From positions 1 to 5,489 of the forward strand of contig JBAYMN010000031.1 in assembly GCA_041663585.1 (NCBI GenBank): a DNA stretch of 5,489 bases. The letters are read 5' to 3'. Of the stretch, positions 5,485 to 5,489 are shown in pieces (within the stretch, counting starts at the first letter, position 1; each line of letters begins with the position of its first letter). The notes under the pieces were generated by a model that did no database searches, was not told the origin of the DNA, and worked only from the letters and a program-made list of their open reading frames with translations. Position numbers and translations under genes: made by a program. The stretch is from JALOBO01 sp023228225. Lineage in GTDB: Bacteria > Bacillota > Clostridia > Christensenellales > UBA1242.

Positions 5485-5489
5485 GCCAA

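Larger units (their letters stand above)
5128..5489. other. Non-coding right-end region dense in inverted repeats
   Basis: No credible protein gene lies in these 362 bases on either strand; the best frame is a 25-codon minus-strand frame without an SD. The region instead holds the compound hairpin, a small inverted repeat, the terminator, a short GCTT/AAGC repeat (5325-5336), a promoter-like site and the right-edge hairpin. A hairpin-rich spacer beside a coupling-protein gene is where an oriT may be found, but I see no nick-site motif that I can name with confidence. Confidence 0.5.

Overview
The window is AT-rich, uses the standard genetic code (Trp is TGG, long frames run uninterrupted to TAA stops) and carries purine-rich AGGAGG-type ribosome binding sites. 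This points to a low-GC Bacillota, probably an uncultured clostridial-type gut bacterium. That host assignment is inference from composition and gene family only. The genes are part of a Gram-positive type IV secretion (conjugation) module of the kind found in integrative conjugative elements (ICEs), including the mycoplasma-type ICE families Mbov_0395 and Mbov_0396. No relaxase, VirB4 ATPase, integrase or cargo gene lies inside the window, so only part of the element is seen.

Layout: (1) 1-479, minus strand: the N-terminal 159 residues of a VirB6-like polytopic membrane protein, running off the left edge. (2) 616-2373, minus strand: a 585-residue secreted lipoprotein of unrecognised family with its own promoter and an EF-hand/SdrD-like calcium-loop motif. 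(3) 2542-2886, minus strand: a 114-residue VirB2-like pilin followed by its own intrinsic terminator. (4) 2887-3114: a divergent control region in which the leftward pilin promoter and the rightward coupling-protein promoter overlap back to back, with a 12-bp palindrome in the overlap. (5) 3115-5127, plus strand: a 670-residue VirD4/TraG-type coupling ATPase starting at TTG. (6) 5128-5489: no credible protein gene, but a dense series of inverted repeats: an 81-nt compound hairpin that begins inside the coupling-protein stop codon, a small AT hairpin, a strong terminator, and at the right edge a 67-nt imperfect hairpin just downstream of a promoter-like sequence.

How the parts fit: the coupling protein would bring the relaxase-DNA complex to the channel, the VirB6-like protein would form part of the inner channel, and the pilin would supply an extracellular or envelope-spanning filament. 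The lipoprotein, anchored outside the membrane and encoded between pilin and VirB6, is a candidate surface component (channel exit, adhesion or exclusion), but its function is not established by the sequence. The least explained parts are the lipoprotein and the structured non-coding right end.
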